Program-made: the position numbers and the translations under genes
The notes under the pieces: model-generated
Database searches by the model: none
Seen by the model: only the letters and a program-made list of their open reading frames with translations
Told to the model about the DNA's origin: nothing
Part shown: positions 7,453 through 13,457 of the stretch, piece after piece
Position numbering within the stretch: the first letter of the stretch is position 1
Layout of the letters: every line of letters starts with the position of its first letter
Origin: Labilithrix sp.
GTDB taxonomy: Bacteria; Myxococcota; Polyangia; Polyangiales; Polyangiaceae
Reading direction: 5' to 3'
Assembly (NCBI GenBank): GCA_028287035.1
Contig: JAQBQL010000223.1
Coordinates: 1 to 13,457 of the forward strand
Length of the DNA: 13,457 nucleotides

Positions 7453-9153
7453 TCACTTCTTCGCGCTCATCAGCTCCTGCGCGGCACGCCGCGCCGCCTC
7501 GCCGACCTTCACGCCGCCGATCATGCGGGCGACCTCGTCGATGCGCTCGCCGTCCTTGAGGCGCTTCACCGTGCTGCTCGTGCGTCCCTTGGTCTCGGCC
7601 TTGCCGATGACGAAGTGGTGGTCGGAGAGCGCCGCGATCTGCGGCAGGTGGGTGATGCAGAGCACCTGCCGGTGGCGCGCGACGTCGGCGATGGCGCGGC
7701 CGATGACCTCGGCGATGGCGCCGCTCACGCCGGCGTCGACCTCGTCGAACACGTAGAGACCGGCCGGGCCCTTCTCGGCGAGGACGCGCTTCAGCGCGAG
7801 GAGCGCGCGCGAGAGCTCGCCGCCGCTCGCGATCTTGCGGAGCGGCCGCGGGTCCTCGCCCTTGTTGGGCGCGATCAGGAACTCGACGCGGTCGATGCCG
7901 CTCAGCGTGAGGCGCGCGCCGTCGACCGCCGGCAGGTCCACAGCGTGGGCGCCCGGCACCGGCGAGACGTCGACGACGACGCGCGCGCGGCCCATGCCGA
8001 GCCCGGCGAGCTCCTTGCCGATCGCGTCGGCGAGCGTGCCGGCCGCGTCGCGCCGCTTGCGTGAGAGGGTCCGCGCGTCGGCCGACACCCGCTGCAGCGC
8101 GGACTCGCGCTTCTTCTCGAGGTCGTCGAGCAGCGCCGAGGCGCCGCTCAGCTGATCGAGCTGCTTTCGCAGATCGTCCTTGTGGGCGAGCAGCTCGTGC
8201 GTCGTCGGCCCCTGCTTGCGGAGCAGCTTCTGGAGGCGGAACCAGCGGTCGTTGACCTCGGTGAGCCGGCCGGCGTTCGACTCGATGCCGCCGGCGTACC
8301 GCGACAGCGCCCGCGCGGCGTCGGCGAGCTCGGAGCGCGCCGCCTCGACGGTCCGCGCGAGCGGGGCGAGCGTCTGGTCGATCGCCGCGGCGCCGTCGAG
8401 GTCGGACGAGATGCGCGCGAGCTGGTCGCACACCGTGTCGTCGCCCTCGTAGAGTCGGTCGGCGGCGCCCTGCGTCGCGACCTGCAGCTTCTCGGCATGA
8501 CGGAGCCGCGCGCGCTCGCTCTCGAGCTCCGCCTCCTCACCGGGCGCGGGATCGAGCTCCTCGATCTCGCGGAGCTGGAAGGCGAGGAAGTCCTCGCGCT
8601 CGGCGCGGTCTCGCTCGGCCTCGCGCACCCGCGCGATCTCGCGGACCACCGTGCCGAGCTCCGCGACCTTCTCGCCGAGCGAGTCGCGCAGCGCATCGAG
8701 CTTGCCGAACGCGTCGAGGTACTCGAGATGCGTCGCGGGATCGGTCAGGCTGACGCTCTCGTGCTGCGAGGCGATATCGCAGAGATCGGGCGCGAGATCG
8801 GCGAGCTGCGCGGCGGCGACCGGCTTGCCGTTCAGGAACGCGCGGCTCCGGCCCTCGGCCTGCACGACGCGCCGGATGACGAGCTCACCGTCGCACGGCA
8901 CGCCGGCCGCCTCGAGCTTGGCCGCGACGCGCGAGCCCGGCTCGACCTCGAACACCGCGGCGACCTCCGCCTCGCGCTCCCCGGTGCGGACGCTGTCGGG
9001 ACGGGCGCGGCCGCCCAGCACGAGGGCGAGCGCGTCGACGACCATCGACTTGCCGGCGCCGGTCTCCCCGGTGAGCACGTTGAAGCCGGTGCCGAGCTCG
9101 AGGACCTGGTGCTCGATGAGGACGACGTTGTCGATGGTGAGCGAGTGGAGCAT
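7453..9153 (-). CDS. recN: DNA repair protein RecN
   Basis: RecN is an SMC-like ATPase acting early in recombinational repair of double-strand breaks, in the cytoplasm on DNA. The 566-residue product is of usual family length and starts at ATG 9153. Visible motifs are Walker A GETGAGKS (29-36) in the N-terminal head, the RecN-type segments FLNGKPV (106-112) and ASQHESVSL (128-136), a Glu/Arg/Leu-rich coiled-coil centre (about 155-375), the ABC signature SGGELSRA (443-450), Walker B LYVFDEVDAGVSG (466-478) and the switch histidine in THLPQIAALSDHHF (501-514). All key residues are present, so it should be active. No LexA-type operator could be recognised in the 60-bp upstream gap. It is transcribed alone here, divergent from the phosphatase gene and convergent with the lipoprotein operon. 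Confidence 0.97.
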   Translation of the reverse strand: MLHSLTIDNVVLIEHQVLELGTGFNVLTGETGAGKSMVVDALALVLGGRARPDSVRTGEREAEVAAVFEVEPGSRVAAKLEAAGVPCDGELVIRRVVQAEGRSRAFLNGKPVAAAQLADLAPDLCDIASQHESVSLTDPATHLEYLDAFGKLDALRDSLGEKVAELGTVVREIARVREAERDRAEREDFLAFQLREIEELDPAPGEEAELESERARLRHAEKLQVATQGAADRLYEGDDTVCDQLARISSDLDGAAAIDQTLAPLARTVEAARSELADAARALSRYAGGIESNAGRLTEVNDRWFRLQKLLRKQGPTTHELLAHKDDLRKQLDQLSGASALLDDLEKKRESALQRVSADARTLSRKRRDAAGTLADAIGKELAGLGMGRARVVVDVSPVPGAHAVDLPAVDGARLTLSGIDRVEFLIAPNKGEDPRPLRKIASGGELSRALLALKRVLAEKGPAGLYVFDEVDAGVSGAIAEVIGRAIADVARHRQVLCITHLPQIAALSDHHFVIGKAETKGRTSSTVKRLKDGERIDEVARMIGGVKVGEAARRAAQELMSAKK

Positions 9154-9213
9154 CCGGGACCGTCATCGATACCGCAACGAGCAGGCAGAATCGAGACCGG
9201 CTACGCTCGGCCC
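9154..9213. promoter_or_regulatory. Divergent promoter region between recN and the phosphatase gene
   Basis: These 60 bp must hold the start signals of both divergent genes. On the + strand, TACGCT at 9202-9207 has the TA---T form of a -10 box and would place transcription start at or next to the ATG at 9214. No ribosome site precedes that ATG. No matching -35 box was found, and no clear promoter was seen for recN. Confidence 0.3.
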
Positions 9214-9882
9214 ATGACCACGCGCATCTTGCTCATCCGCCACGGGGCCACCGTGCTGTCCGCCGAGGACCGGTTCGCGGGCTCCACCGACGTCGAGCTC
9301 AGCGACGAGGGGCGCCGCCAGGCGACGATGCTGGGCGAACGCCTCGCCGAGGGGCCGCTCGATGCGCTCTACGCGAGCCCGATGGGCCGCACCCGCGAGA
9401 CCGCGCGCCTCGTGTCCGGGCCCCGGAAGCTCGAGCCCGTCACCGACAGCGGCCTCCGCGAGATCGATCACGGCCGCTGGGAAGGCCTCACCCGCAAGGA
9501 GGTCGAGGCCAAGTTCGCCGACGAGTACCAGCACTGGGAGGAGGATCCGTTCACGTTCGCGCCCGAGGGCGGCGAGTCGGGGCTCTCGGTGATGGCCCGT
9601 GCCCTGCCGGTGGTCCGCGCGATCGTCGTGAAGCACCCGGGCCAGACCGTCGCCATCGTCTCGCACAAGGCGACGATCCGCCTGCTCCTCTCGAGCTTCC
9701 TCGGCATCGACGCGCGCGGCTACCGTGACCGGCTCGACCAGGCGCCCGCCTGCCTGAACATCGTCGACTTCAAGGACGCGGTCCGCGCCCGCCTGATGCT
9801 CTACAACGACACCTCGCACTACGCGGCCCGTCCGCGGCAGTCCGAGGCGCAGCTCTCGAAGTGGTGGGACGCCCGGACCTGA
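9214..9882 (+). CDS. Histidine phosphatase family protein (phosphoglycerate mutase-like)
   Basis: This 222-residue protein belongs to the histidine phosphatase superfamily (branch 1), which transfers phosphate through a phospho-histidine. The motif LLIRHGAT places Arg9, catalytic His10 and Gly11. Arg59 in SPMGRTRETA, the general acid/base Glu83 in LREIDHGRWEG, and His151 in VSHKATIR complete the active site. The length and LREIDHG-WEG segment fit the CobC/GpmB-like phosphatases (alpha-ribazole phosphatase, glucosyl-3-phosphoglycerate phosphatase or broad phosphatases) rather than glycolytic dPGM. The substrate cannot be assigned and no cobalamin genes are nearby. ATG 9214 is chosen because it begins the conserved strand. 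The open frame continues far upstream, but that part is antisense to recN. There is no visible Shine-Dalgarno sequence, so a leaderless mRNA is possible. Confidence 0.92.
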   Translation: MTTRILLIRHGATVLSAEDRFAGSTDVELSDEGRRQATMLGERLAEGPLDALYASPMGRTRETARLVSGPRKLEPVTDSGLREIDHGRWEGLTRKEVEAKFADEYQHWEEDPFTFAPEGGESGLSVMARALPVVRAIVVKHPGQTVAIVSHKATIRLLLSSFLGIDARGYRDRLDQAPACLNIVDFKDAVRARLMLYNDTSHYAARPRQSEAQLSKWWDART

Positions 9883-10025
9883 GCCTTGCGCACATGGTGC
9901 GATACGTGGCAAATGCCGGGACTACCACGATAAAATAACGACTCCTTGACGGAATTGCCGGCGGGTCACTAGCCTCCGCGCCCGCCGTGCGACACGCGTG
10001 GCGAAGGGCTCGATCCGGAAAAGCG
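9883..10025. other. Longest intergenic region of the window
   Basis: These 143 bp separate the phosphatase stop from the Fic-like start. They contain a small 5-bp hairpin (CGCAC-ATG-GTGCG, 9889-9901) too short and T-poor to call a terminator, an A/T-rich patch (about 9929-9940), and the predicted promoter listed separately. No small open reading frame with a credible ribosome site was seen. Confidence 0.6.
9946..9975 (+). promoter_or_regulatory. Predicted housekeeping-type promoter for the Fic-like/hisF operon
   Basis: TTGACG (9946-9951) is separated by 18 bp from TAGCCT (9970-9975). Five of six positions match the -35 consensus, and the -10 has the TA---T form. This TTGAC...TAGCCT arrangement is typical of GC-rich myxobacterial promoters. 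An A/T-rich stretch just upstream (about 9929-9940), rare in this window, could act as an UP element. Predicted transcription start is near 9982, leaving a leader of roughly 44 nt before ATG 10026. Confidence 0.6.
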
Positions 10026-11141
10026 ATGGCCGCGAAAGTTTCGGCGAAAACCAGCAAGAAGGAGAGCGCGGCCCGCAGCACCACGCCGCGCGCTTCCTCT
10101 TCCTCGACCACGAACACGGGCGCGAGCTCGGGCGCGTCGTCCTCCTCGATCTCCTCACCCTCGTCGTCTCCCGGATCAGGTCCGGGCGGCGCGAGCAAGA
10201 CGAAGCGAAAGCTCGCCGTCGCCATCCTGTCGGAGCCACCGCCGAAGCAGCTCACCGTCGAGGAGCGTTGGGCCGCCCTCGAGGAGCGCCTCGCGCGCTG
10301 CGATGCCGAGTTCCAGCGCGCTTACCGCGAGAGCCTCGACATGTCGTGGATCTACCACGACAGCGCGCTCGAGGGCTCCGTGTACACCCCCGTCGAGCTC
10401 CGCTCCGCGGTCGATCCGCCGCCCGCCGCCTACGTGCCGCCGGCGCCTCCGCTCTCGATGAACGACACGCCGGAGCCGGGGAGCGTCGCTCCGATCAGCT
10501 CGCCGTCCCCGAGCAGCGGCGGCGGCGCGGGATCGATCGCTCCGCCTCCGGTGGGCCTCGGCCCCGAGTCGAACATCCAGCCCATCAGCGAGGAGATCCG
10601 CCGGCACCGCGAGGCGCTCGACTACATCCGCGACTACGCCTCGAAGAAGCGGATGCCGATCACGGTCGACGTCGTCAAGAAGATCTACCTCATCCTCCAT
10701 CCGGAAGAGGGCGACATCAAGACGGTCAAGTACCGCAAGGACATCCCGCAGCACCGCCTGTACTTCCACGAGTACGCGCCGCCCGACAAGATCACCTACA
10801 AGGTTCGCCAGATCCTCGACTGGACGAACGACCCCGAGACGCGCCGCACCCGCAGCGCCGTGCGCATCGCAGCCCGCGCGCACTACGATCTGCTCCGCGT
10901 GTTCCCGTTCACGACGGACAGCGGCAAGGTCGCTCGCCTGTTCATGAACCTGCTGCTCATCCGCAGCGGCTTCCCGCCCGCCATCGTGCACTCGACCGAG
11001 CGTCAGCGCTATTACGAGGCGCTCAAGGGCGCGAGCGCGATCATGACCCAGATCGTCCACGAGGCCATCGAGAACAACCTCGCTTCCGTGGAGAAGCTGC
11101 TCGAGGCTCACGAGAGCAAGGGCTACGCAGTCAAGGTCTGA
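10026..11141 (+). CDS. Fic-fold protein with degenerate catalytic motif
   Basis: The 371-residue protein starts at ATG 10026 behind GGAAAAG. A GTG at 9987 would be only about 5 nt from the predicted transcript start and is less likely. Residues 1-62 are a Ser/Thr/Gly/Lys-rich disordered tail. An N-terminal helical part (75-128) contains HDSALEGSVYTPVEL, matching the SxxIEG-xxT region of Fic proteins. A Pro/Ser-rich insert (about 130-187) follows, then the Fic core (188-365) with VKYRKDIP, APPDKITYKVRQILDW, RAHYDLLRVFPF and ARLFMNLLLIRSGFPP. Active Fic enzymes use HPF-(D/E)GNGR--R to transfer AMP or related groups. Here the aligned stretch is FPFTTDSGKVAR (293-304): the catalytic His is Phe, GN is DS, and the first Arg is Lys. 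The fold is probably kept but standard AMPylation is unlikely. It is the first gene of an apparent operon with hisF, 3 nt downstream; no antitoxin gene is adjacent. Confidence 0.85.
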   Translation: MAAKVSAKTSKKESAARSTTPRASSSSTTNTGASSGASSSSISSPSSSPGSGPGGASKTKRKLAVAILSEPPPKQLTVEERWAALEERLARCDAEFQRAYRESLDMSWIYHDSALEGSVYTPVELRSAVDPPPAAYVPPAPPLSMNDTPEPGSVAPISSPSPSSGGGAGSIAPPPVGLGPESNIQPISEEIRRHREALDYIRDYASKKRMPITVDVVKKIYLILHPEEGDIKTVKYRKDIPQHRLYFHEYAPPDKITYKVRQILDWTNDPETRRTRSAVRIAARAHYDLLRVFPFTTDSGKVARLFMNLLLIRSGFPPAIVHSTERQRYYEALKGASAIMTQIVHEAIENNLASVEKLLEAHESKGYAVKV

Positions 11142-11144
11142 TCG

Positions 11145-11939
11145 GTGCTGACGAGGCGGATCATCCCGTGCCTCGACGTGAAGGACGGCCGCGTCGTCAA
11201 GGGCGTGAACTTCGAGGGCCTCGTCGACAAGGGTGATCCGGCCGAGCAGGCGCGTCGCTACGACCTCGCGGGCGCCGACGAGATCACGTTCCTCGACATC
11301 ACCGCGACGATCGACGGCCGGCGCGCGATGCTCGACGTCATCGCCAGGGCCGCCGACCAGACGTTCACGCCGCTCACCGTGGGCGGCGGAATCCGCACCG
11401 TGGAGGACGTCGAAGCGCTGCTCGAGGCAGGCGCCGACAAGGTGAGCCTCAACTCCGCGGCGGTTCGCGATCCCGGGCTCGTGAGGACCTGCGCCGACCG
11501 CTGGGGCTCGCAGGCGATCGTCGTCGCGATGGACGTGCGCCGCATGCCCGGGCCCCCGGAAGGTCCCGCAAATTGGGAAGTCGTGACCCACGGTGGTAGG
11601 ACTGCCGCGGGAATCTACGTTCGGGAGTGGGCAGAGCGCGTTGCCCAGCTAGGCGCCGGCGAGATCCTGCTGACCAGCATGGACCGAGATGGCACCCTCC
11701 GCGGATATGACCTCGAGCTGCTCCGGACGATCACCGGCACGGTCGGCATCCCCGTCATCGCGTCGGGCGGCGCCGGCACGCTCGAGCACCTGAGGGACGG
11801 CATCCTGCTCGGCCACGCCAGCGCGGTGCTCGCCGCATCCATCTTCCACGACGGCACGTACTCCATCCGCGACGCGAAGGACTTCCTCCGCGCGGCGGGC
11901 GTCCCGATGCGGCCCACGGACTTCGAGGCCGCGGCGTGA
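11145..11939 (+). CDS. hisF: Imidazole glycerol phosphate synthase subunit HisF
   Basis: HisF is the cyclase subunit of IGP synthase. With ammonia from HisH it converts PRFAR to imidazole glycerol phosphate and AICAR in histidine synthesis (cytoplasm). The 264-residue protein has the full (beta-alpha)8 barrel of usual length. It shows [19 protein letters not shown] at the N-terminus with catalytic Asp11, [10 protein letters not shown] (79-88), ADKVSLNS (97-104), AMDVRR with catalytic Asp130, [15 protein letters not shown] (170-184) and [12 protein letters not shown] (204-215), the last giving phosphate-binding loops. Start is GTG 11145, 3 nt after the previous stop. The stop overlaps the next GTG (GTGA, 11936-11939). 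No other his gene lies in the window, so HisH and the rest must be elsewhere. It should be functional. Confidence 0.97.
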   Translation: MLTRRIIPCLDVKDGRVVKGVNFEGLVDKGDPAEQARRYDLAGADEITFLDITATIDGRRAMLDVIARAADQTFTPLTVGGGIRTVEDVEALLEAGADKVSLNSAAVRDPGLVRTCADRWGSQAIVVAMDVRRMPGPPEGPANWEVVTHGGRTAAGIYVREWAERVAQLGAGEILLTSMDRDGTLRGYDLELLRTITGTVGIPVIASGGAGTLEHLRDGILLGHASAVLAASIFHDGTYSIRDAKDFLRAAGVPMRPTDFEAAA

Positions 11940-13457
11940 GCACCCTCGAGTCCTCCGTCACGCTCGACGACGTGTTCTCGGTCGTCGAGGGCAAGCGCGT
12001 GCCGCTCGCCCCCGAGCTCGCCGGGTACCTCACCCTCGAGATCGCCGACGGGACCGAGGCGGCAGGCGGCGCGGTCGACCCGCGCACGGTGTTCATCAGC
12101 GAGGAGGGCACGGTCGCTCTGGTCCGCCCGAAGACGATCAGCGCGGGCGGCGACGCGGAGACGAGCGTGCGCGGCATCCTCTCGAAGCTGCTCGACGCGA
12201 GCGGCTCCGCGACGCCGGCGCTCACCGCCTCGGCGCGCCGGAAGCCGGGCTCCGGCCTGCCCGCGCTCGTGTCCGAGCTCGAGGCGGCCCTCATCCCGGT
12301 GAACCGCGCGGCGGGCCGGCGCGCGCTCGCTCGTCTCGCGCGCGAGGTGAAGCGCGTGATGCTGGGTGTCGGGCGGAACGCGTCGATGCCGCCGGTGAAG
12401 GCCGCCGTGCGGCCGGCCGCTCCGTCGCTGCGAGACTCCGCCGCCGACGTGATGAGCGGGCCCGATGCGCCGCCCGGCCCGCGTCCGAGCTTCAGCGACG
12501 ACGCGCAGACGCTCCGGAAGAACCCGAACGTGCAGGACCTCGCGACGCTCCTCGCCGCGCCGGACGTGGCGAGGCCCGCCGCGGACGCCGAGAGGAAGCC
12601 CGCCTTCGTGCCGAGCGCGGGGCTCACGCCGCCGCCGCTGCCGGGCGCGCCGGTCGTTGCGACGGGTCCTTCGGTGCACGACGCGGTCACCTCGGGGGTG
12701 CCGGCGGTCACGCCGATCCCGGGTACGGCCGTCTCCGCCTCGCCCGCGGTCGCGAGCGCCGTCCCACCCACGGTCGCGAGCGCCGCCCCCGCGGCGGTCG
12801 CGAGCGCCGTGCCGCCCGCGGTGGCGAGCGCTGCGCCGCCTGCCGTCGCGAGCGCCGCTCCGCCGGCGACCAGCGGACGACCGGGCGGGCGACTGCCTCC
12901 GCCGCCCGCGCGTGCCGCCGGTGGCAAGCCGCTGGTGGGTCCGCCCGGTGCCCCCGATCGCAAGGCCGAGAAGCTCTTCGAGGGCGACGAGGTGGACTCG
13001 CTGCTCTCGACGTTCGAGGTCTCGAGCGTCGGCGAGAAGACCGCCGCCGGCGGCGATCGCGACGGGCGCCAGATGCGGAACGACCTGAAGGCGATCGTCG
13101 GCCTCGATCCGACCCCCGCTCCGCCCGACGCGACCACGCTCGCCGAGCTCACGAAGGACATCGGTAAGGACCTCCCGAAGTCCCGCGCCAGCGACGGTGA
13201 CGGGGTCGAGGCGCTGCTCGCCCTCGTCGAGGAGAGCGCGCCGCTCCCGGGGCCTCCCGCCTCGTCGCGCGACGGGGACGACGGCCGGCAGCTTCCGCCG
13301 GCCTCGGTCGCCCAGCCAGGCTCTCCGTACGCGACGCGCGAGCGTGGCCCGGCGCTCCCCGAGACGCCCTCCCCGCTCGTCCCGATGGAACCCGTTCCCG
13401 CGCCGGCCCCGGCGCGCTCGCCGCTTCCGCCGCCGCCCGCGCCGCTGAAGCGCACCA
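11936..13457 (+). CDS. Large Pro/Ala-rich protein with conserved N-terminal domain (3' end outside window)
   Basis: The frame is open from GTG 11936, which overlaps the hisF stop by 4 bp, to the window edge; at least 507 residues are seen. GAGG at 11925-11928 is a plausible ribosome site. Residues 1-145 look like a folded domain: [51 protein letters not shown], then helices ending [24 protein letters not shown]. The '[16 protein letters not shown]' strand pair recalls the catalytic-loop/next-strand region of protein kinases (D--N-L---G-V-L), but no catalytic set is visible, so a kinase-derived fold is only a possibility. From about 150 the chain is Pro/Ala-rich with 8-residue repeats (271-310), broken by two similar acidic/hydrophobic segments, [13 protein letters not shown] (351-363) and [13 protein letters not shown] (422-434). 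No signal peptide or membrane segment is seen in this part. The function is not recognised. Confidence 0.75.
   Translation, partial: MSTLESSVTLDDVFSVVEGKRVPLAPELAGYLTLEIADGTEAAGGAVDPRTVFISEEGTVALVRPKTISAGGDAETSVRGILSKLLDASGSATPALTASARRKPGSGLPALVSELEAALIPVNRAAGRRALARLAREVKRVMLGVGRNASMPPVKAAVRPAAPSLRDSAADVMSGPDAPPGPRPSFSDDAQTLRKNPNVQDLATLLAAPDVARPAADAERKPAFVPSAGLTPPPLPGAPVVATGPSVHDAVTSGVPAVTPIPGTAVSASPAVASAVPPTVASAAPAAVASAVPPAVASAAPPAVASAAPPATSGRPGGRLPPPPARAAGGKPLVGPPGAPDRKAEKLFEGDEVDSLLSTFEVSSVGEKTAAGGDRDGRQMRNDLKAIVGLDPTPAPPDATTLAELTKDIGKDLPKSRASDGDGVEALLALVEESAPLPGPPASSRDGDDGRQLPPASVAQPGSPYATRERGPALPETPSPLVPMEPVPAPAPARSPLPPPPAPLKRT
12746..12865 (+). repeat. Five 24-bp tandem repeats encoding (A/T)VASA(A/V)P(P/A)
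   Basis: Five consecutive in-frame units start at 12746, 12770, 12794, 12818 and 12842. Each encodes eight residues of the pattern AVASAVPP or AVASAAPP, with one TVASAAPA. The protein pattern is better conserved than the third codon bases, so the array is old enough to have collected synonymous changes while keeping the peptide. It forms part of a Pro/Ala-rich linker. Confidence 0.9.

Noticed and set aside
8182..9213. N-terminal extension of the phosphatase frame by more than 340 codons
   Set aside because: This part is antisense to recN and has no similarity to the family; the conserved beta-strand LLIRHG begins right after ATG 9214.
9154..9213. LexA/SOS box in front of recN
   Set aside because: No palindromic CTG...CAG or GAAC...GTTC-like operator could be seen in the gap.
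9889..9901. Intrinsic terminator after the phosphatase gene
   Set aside because: The stem is only 5 bp with a 3-nt loop and no T-run follows.
10026..11141. Fic-type toxin-antitoxin module
   Set aside because: The catalytic motif is degraded and no small antitoxin gene is next to it; neighbours are a promoter region and hisF.
11755..13455. Minus-strand open frame of 566 codons opposite hisF and the repeat protein
   Set aside because: Gly/Ser/Ala-rich shadow. The + strand gene is coupled to hisF by a GTGA overlap and keeps its peptide repeat despite synonymous changes.

Overview
The window is very GC-rich, with strongly G/C-biased third codon positions and dense genes joined by 4-bp stop/start overlaps. 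It encodes several lipoproteins with acidic Ala/Asp/Gly linkers, cysteine-rich repeats and 'VWG..DVWAVG' propeller blades. That combination points to a myxobacterium (Myxococcota), most likely of the Polyangiales/Sorangium-Labilithrix kind. This is inferred from protein style; no rRNA or other marker is present.

Left part (1-7413, + strand). The window opens in the 3' end of a gene for a Pro/Ala-linked, TPR-like C-terminal domain. After a 54-nt gap holding a strong hairpin comes a run of five predicted lipoproteins: a six-repeat cysteine-rich protein (504-1742), two related seven-bladed 'DVWAVG' propellers (1739-2938, 2935-4173), a seven-repeat RCC1-like propeller with paired cysteines (4170-5615), and an IgGFc-binding-domain protein (5623-7413). 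The first four overlap by 4 bp at each junction and the fifth starts 7 nt after the fourth. They therefore look like one co-translated set of lipid-anchored, disulfide-stabilised, mostly beta-propeller or adhesin-like proteins, probably displayed on the outer membrane. This is the most system-like part of the window. Its function is unknown, and adhesion or assembly of a surface complex is only inference.

Middle (7453-9882). RecN, the SMC-like DNA repair ATPase, lies on the minus strand and converges on the lipoprotein operon. Divergent from it, across 60 bp, is a histidine phosphatase of the phosphoglycerate-mutase superfamily with all expected catalytic residues.

Right part (10026-end, + strand). 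A recognisable promoter-like sequence (TTGACG, 18 bp, TAGCCT) precedes a Fic-fold protein whose catalytic motif is degraded in register (catalytic His replaced by Phe), so it is probably not an AMP transferase of the usual kind. HisF follows after 3 nt. HisF overlaps by 4 bp the start of a large protein that runs off the window: a conserved-looking ~140-residue N-terminal domain followed by a Pro/Ala-rich region with five perfect-length 24-bp tandem repeats. The three genes look like one operon.

No tRNA, rRNA, CRISPR array, insertion sequence or phage gene was seen. The largest gap without a gene is 143 bp (9883-10025).
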